Source of the DNA: an uncultured Phascolarctobacterium sp. | GTDB taxonomy: Bacteria > Bacillota > Negativicutes > Acidaminococcales > Acidaminococcaceae | Direction of reading: 5' to 3' | DNA length: 6,120 nt | Assembly: GCA_900551335.1 (NCBI GenBank) | Contig: URVO01000084.1 | Coordinates: forward strand, 1-6,120 | In this document: positions 5,645 to 6,120 of the stretch, one piece after another | Layout of the letters: each line of letters opens with the position of its first letter | How positions within the stretch are numbered: the stretch's first letter is position 1 | The notes under the pieces: model-generated | Seen by the model: only the letters and a program-made list of their open reading frames with translations | What the model was told of the DNA's origin: nothing | Database searches by the model: none | Program-made: the position numbers and the translations under genes

Positions 5645-5985
5645 TATTTGTCTCCCATTGCTTCTTTAACAACGTCCTGAATGGAGTTGGTAACGTCCAT
5701 CAGCATCATCTGGAAACGCATAAAAGCATTCAGATATTGCATAGCGTCAGCATTTAAGCTTAAGAGCTTCTGCAGCTGCTCAAATTTTTCTACAGCAGCC
5801 TTGTCCGGCTCCTTGCCCTGATGCTTAGCAAATTCAACCTCTTGTGCTGTTTGCAGATAGTCGTTAACCATTTTTTTCGCATCTGTGTCCTTCGCCAGAA
5901 CAGCAGCTGCTTCCTTCAGTTTTTTGAACTCATGGCTTTCGCGCATTGCTTTAGCCAGTTCGTTTGCGTTATCGTATACGTTCAT
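5644..5985 (-). CDS. YlbF/YmcA family protein (113 aa)
   Basis: Small all-helical protein of the YlbF/YmcA (DUF964) family. It starts with MNVYDNANELAKAMRES, the characteristic opening, followed by the KKMVNDYLQTAQEVEFA helix and an amphipathic C-terminal helix ending KEAMGDK. In Bacillus, YlbF and YmcA (RicF, RicA) join YaaT in a complex that affects RNase Y and mRNA processing, sporulation and biofilm formation. Whether this homologue does the same cannot be told, since partners are not visible. The longest frame begins at 6009, but GAGGTG at 5992-5997 lies inside it, 6 bases before the ATG at 5985, which also aligns with the family's usual N-terminus; I therefore use 5985. It sits 10 bases after a dipeptidase gene and overlaps murB by one base. 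Confidence 0.9.
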   Translation of the reverse strand: MNVYDNANELAKAMRESHEFKKLKEAAAVLAKDTDAKKMVNDYLQTAQEVEFAKHQGKEPDKAAVEKFEQLQKLLSLNADAMQYLNAFMRFQMMLMDVTNSIQDVVKEAMGDK

Positions 5986-5991
5986 GTTAAT

Positions 5992-5997
5992 CACCTC
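5992..5997 (-). promoter_or_regulatory. Shine-Dalgarno site that fixes the ylbF-like start
   Basis: GAGGTG on the minus strand, 6 bases upstream of the ATG at 5985, and overlapping the TGA stop (5996-5998) of the preceding dipeptidase gene. It favours 5985 over the upstream in-frame ATG at 6009, which lies inside the dipeptidase coding end and has no SD of its own. Confidence 0.85.
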
Positions 5998-6120
5998 ATA
6001 ATTTAACATTTAATTTTTGATATTTACTAATCCCTTCATACTCAAAGTGCCACCACTCCATCTCAATCCCAGTAAACCCATGCGCCTCCATCGTTTCGCG
6101 CAGCAGGCTGCGCAGAGCAC
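5996..6120 (-). CDS. VanX-type D-Ala-D-Ala dipeptidase, C-terminal 40 residues (gene continues past window)
   Basis: A minus-strand frame is open from the right edge (first full codon 6118-6116) to TGA at 5996-5998. Its 40 residues contain RSLLRETMEAHGF followed by EMEWWHFEYEG. In the peptidase M15D family (VanX, DdpX), this region reads RRLL...M..AGF....EWWH, where the Glu is the catalytic base and the His a zinc ligand; here these are fragment residues 21 and 24. The enzyme would hydrolyse the dipeptide D-Ala-D-Ala, either in cell-wall turnover or in lowering precursor supply. The tail after the motif (SKYQKLNVKL) is short, as in family members. The N-terminal zinc ligands and any signal peptide are outside the window, so location and resistance role cannot be judged. 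It is the first visible gene of the minus-strand group, 10 bases before the ylbF-like gene. Confidence 0.85.
   Translation of the reverse strand, partial: ALRSLLRETMEAHGFTGIEMEWWHFEYEGISKYQKLNVKL

Noticed and set aside
4778..5680. Plus-strand 300-codon frame opposite murB
   Set aside because: Every MurB motif is on the minus strand; the plus frame is Ala/Gln/His-rich shadow translation without a family match or SD.
1..6120. CRISPR array, tRNA, rRNA, IS ends, attachment sites, prophage or toxin-antitoxin pair
   Set aside because: No spaced direct repeats, cloverleaf pattern, transposase motif, long terminal repeats or toxin-like domains were seen on either strand; the small proteins present fit operon members rather than a toxin-antitoxin pair.
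5996..6120. Calling the dipeptidase a vancomycin-resistance gene
   Set aside because: Only 40 residues are visible and no vanH, vanA or vanRS-like genes are in the window; VanX-type peptidases are widespread in bacteria without resistance clusters.

Overview
The window is a dense stretch of bacterial chromosome holding two convergent gene groups, with spacing, ribosome-binding sites and gene content typical of an anaerobic Firmicute. An [FeFe] hydrogenase, a YlbF-family protein, purine-rich Shine-Dalgarno sites and AT-rich intergenic DNA between moderately GC-rich genes point to a fermentative anaerobe. Negativicutes (relatives of Selenomonas, Megasphaera or Acidaminococcus) or Clostridia are the best guess, inferred from gene content only. 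There is no sign of a phage, plasmid, IS element, CRISPR array, tRNA or rRNA.

Left part, plus strand (1-2726): the 3' part of a flavoprotein with a GltD-like NAD(P)H/FAD domain runs into a complete 579-residue [FeFe] hydrogenase, which runs into a 68-residue tyrosine- and aspartate-rich protein of unknown function. The genes overlap by 7 and 1 bases and end at a strong intrinsic terminator. This looks like an NAD(P)H-linked, possibly electron-bifurcating, hydrogenase operon whose first genes lie left of the window.

Middle (2727-3450): a stand-alone gene for a short AlkA-type DNA glycosylase has its own promoter. A perfect 8-bp inverted repeat covers the promoter spacer and part of the -10 box. 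The gene ends in a hairpin that can terminate transcription from both directions.

Right part, minus strand (6120 down to 3449): five genes lie head to tail. In transcription order they are the C-terminal end of a VanX-type D-Ala-D-Ala dipeptidase, a YlbF-family protein, MurB, an unrecognised 133-residue protein with a TTG start, and a nitroreductase with an N-terminal two-[4Fe-4S] ferredoxin domain. Junctions are a 10-base gap, a TAATG overlap, a 72-base gap with a hairpin, and a 9-base gap. The dipeptidase and MurB both concern peptidoglycan building blocks; the last two genes look like a redox pair added downstream.

I see no strong evidence for a new multi-gene defence or mobile system. 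The most interesting unexplained items are the small Tyr/Asp-rich protein coupled to the hydrogenase, the 133-residue protein coupled to the ferredoxin-nitroreductase, the operator-like repeat at the glycosylase promoter, and the dipeptidase-ylbF-murB arrangement.
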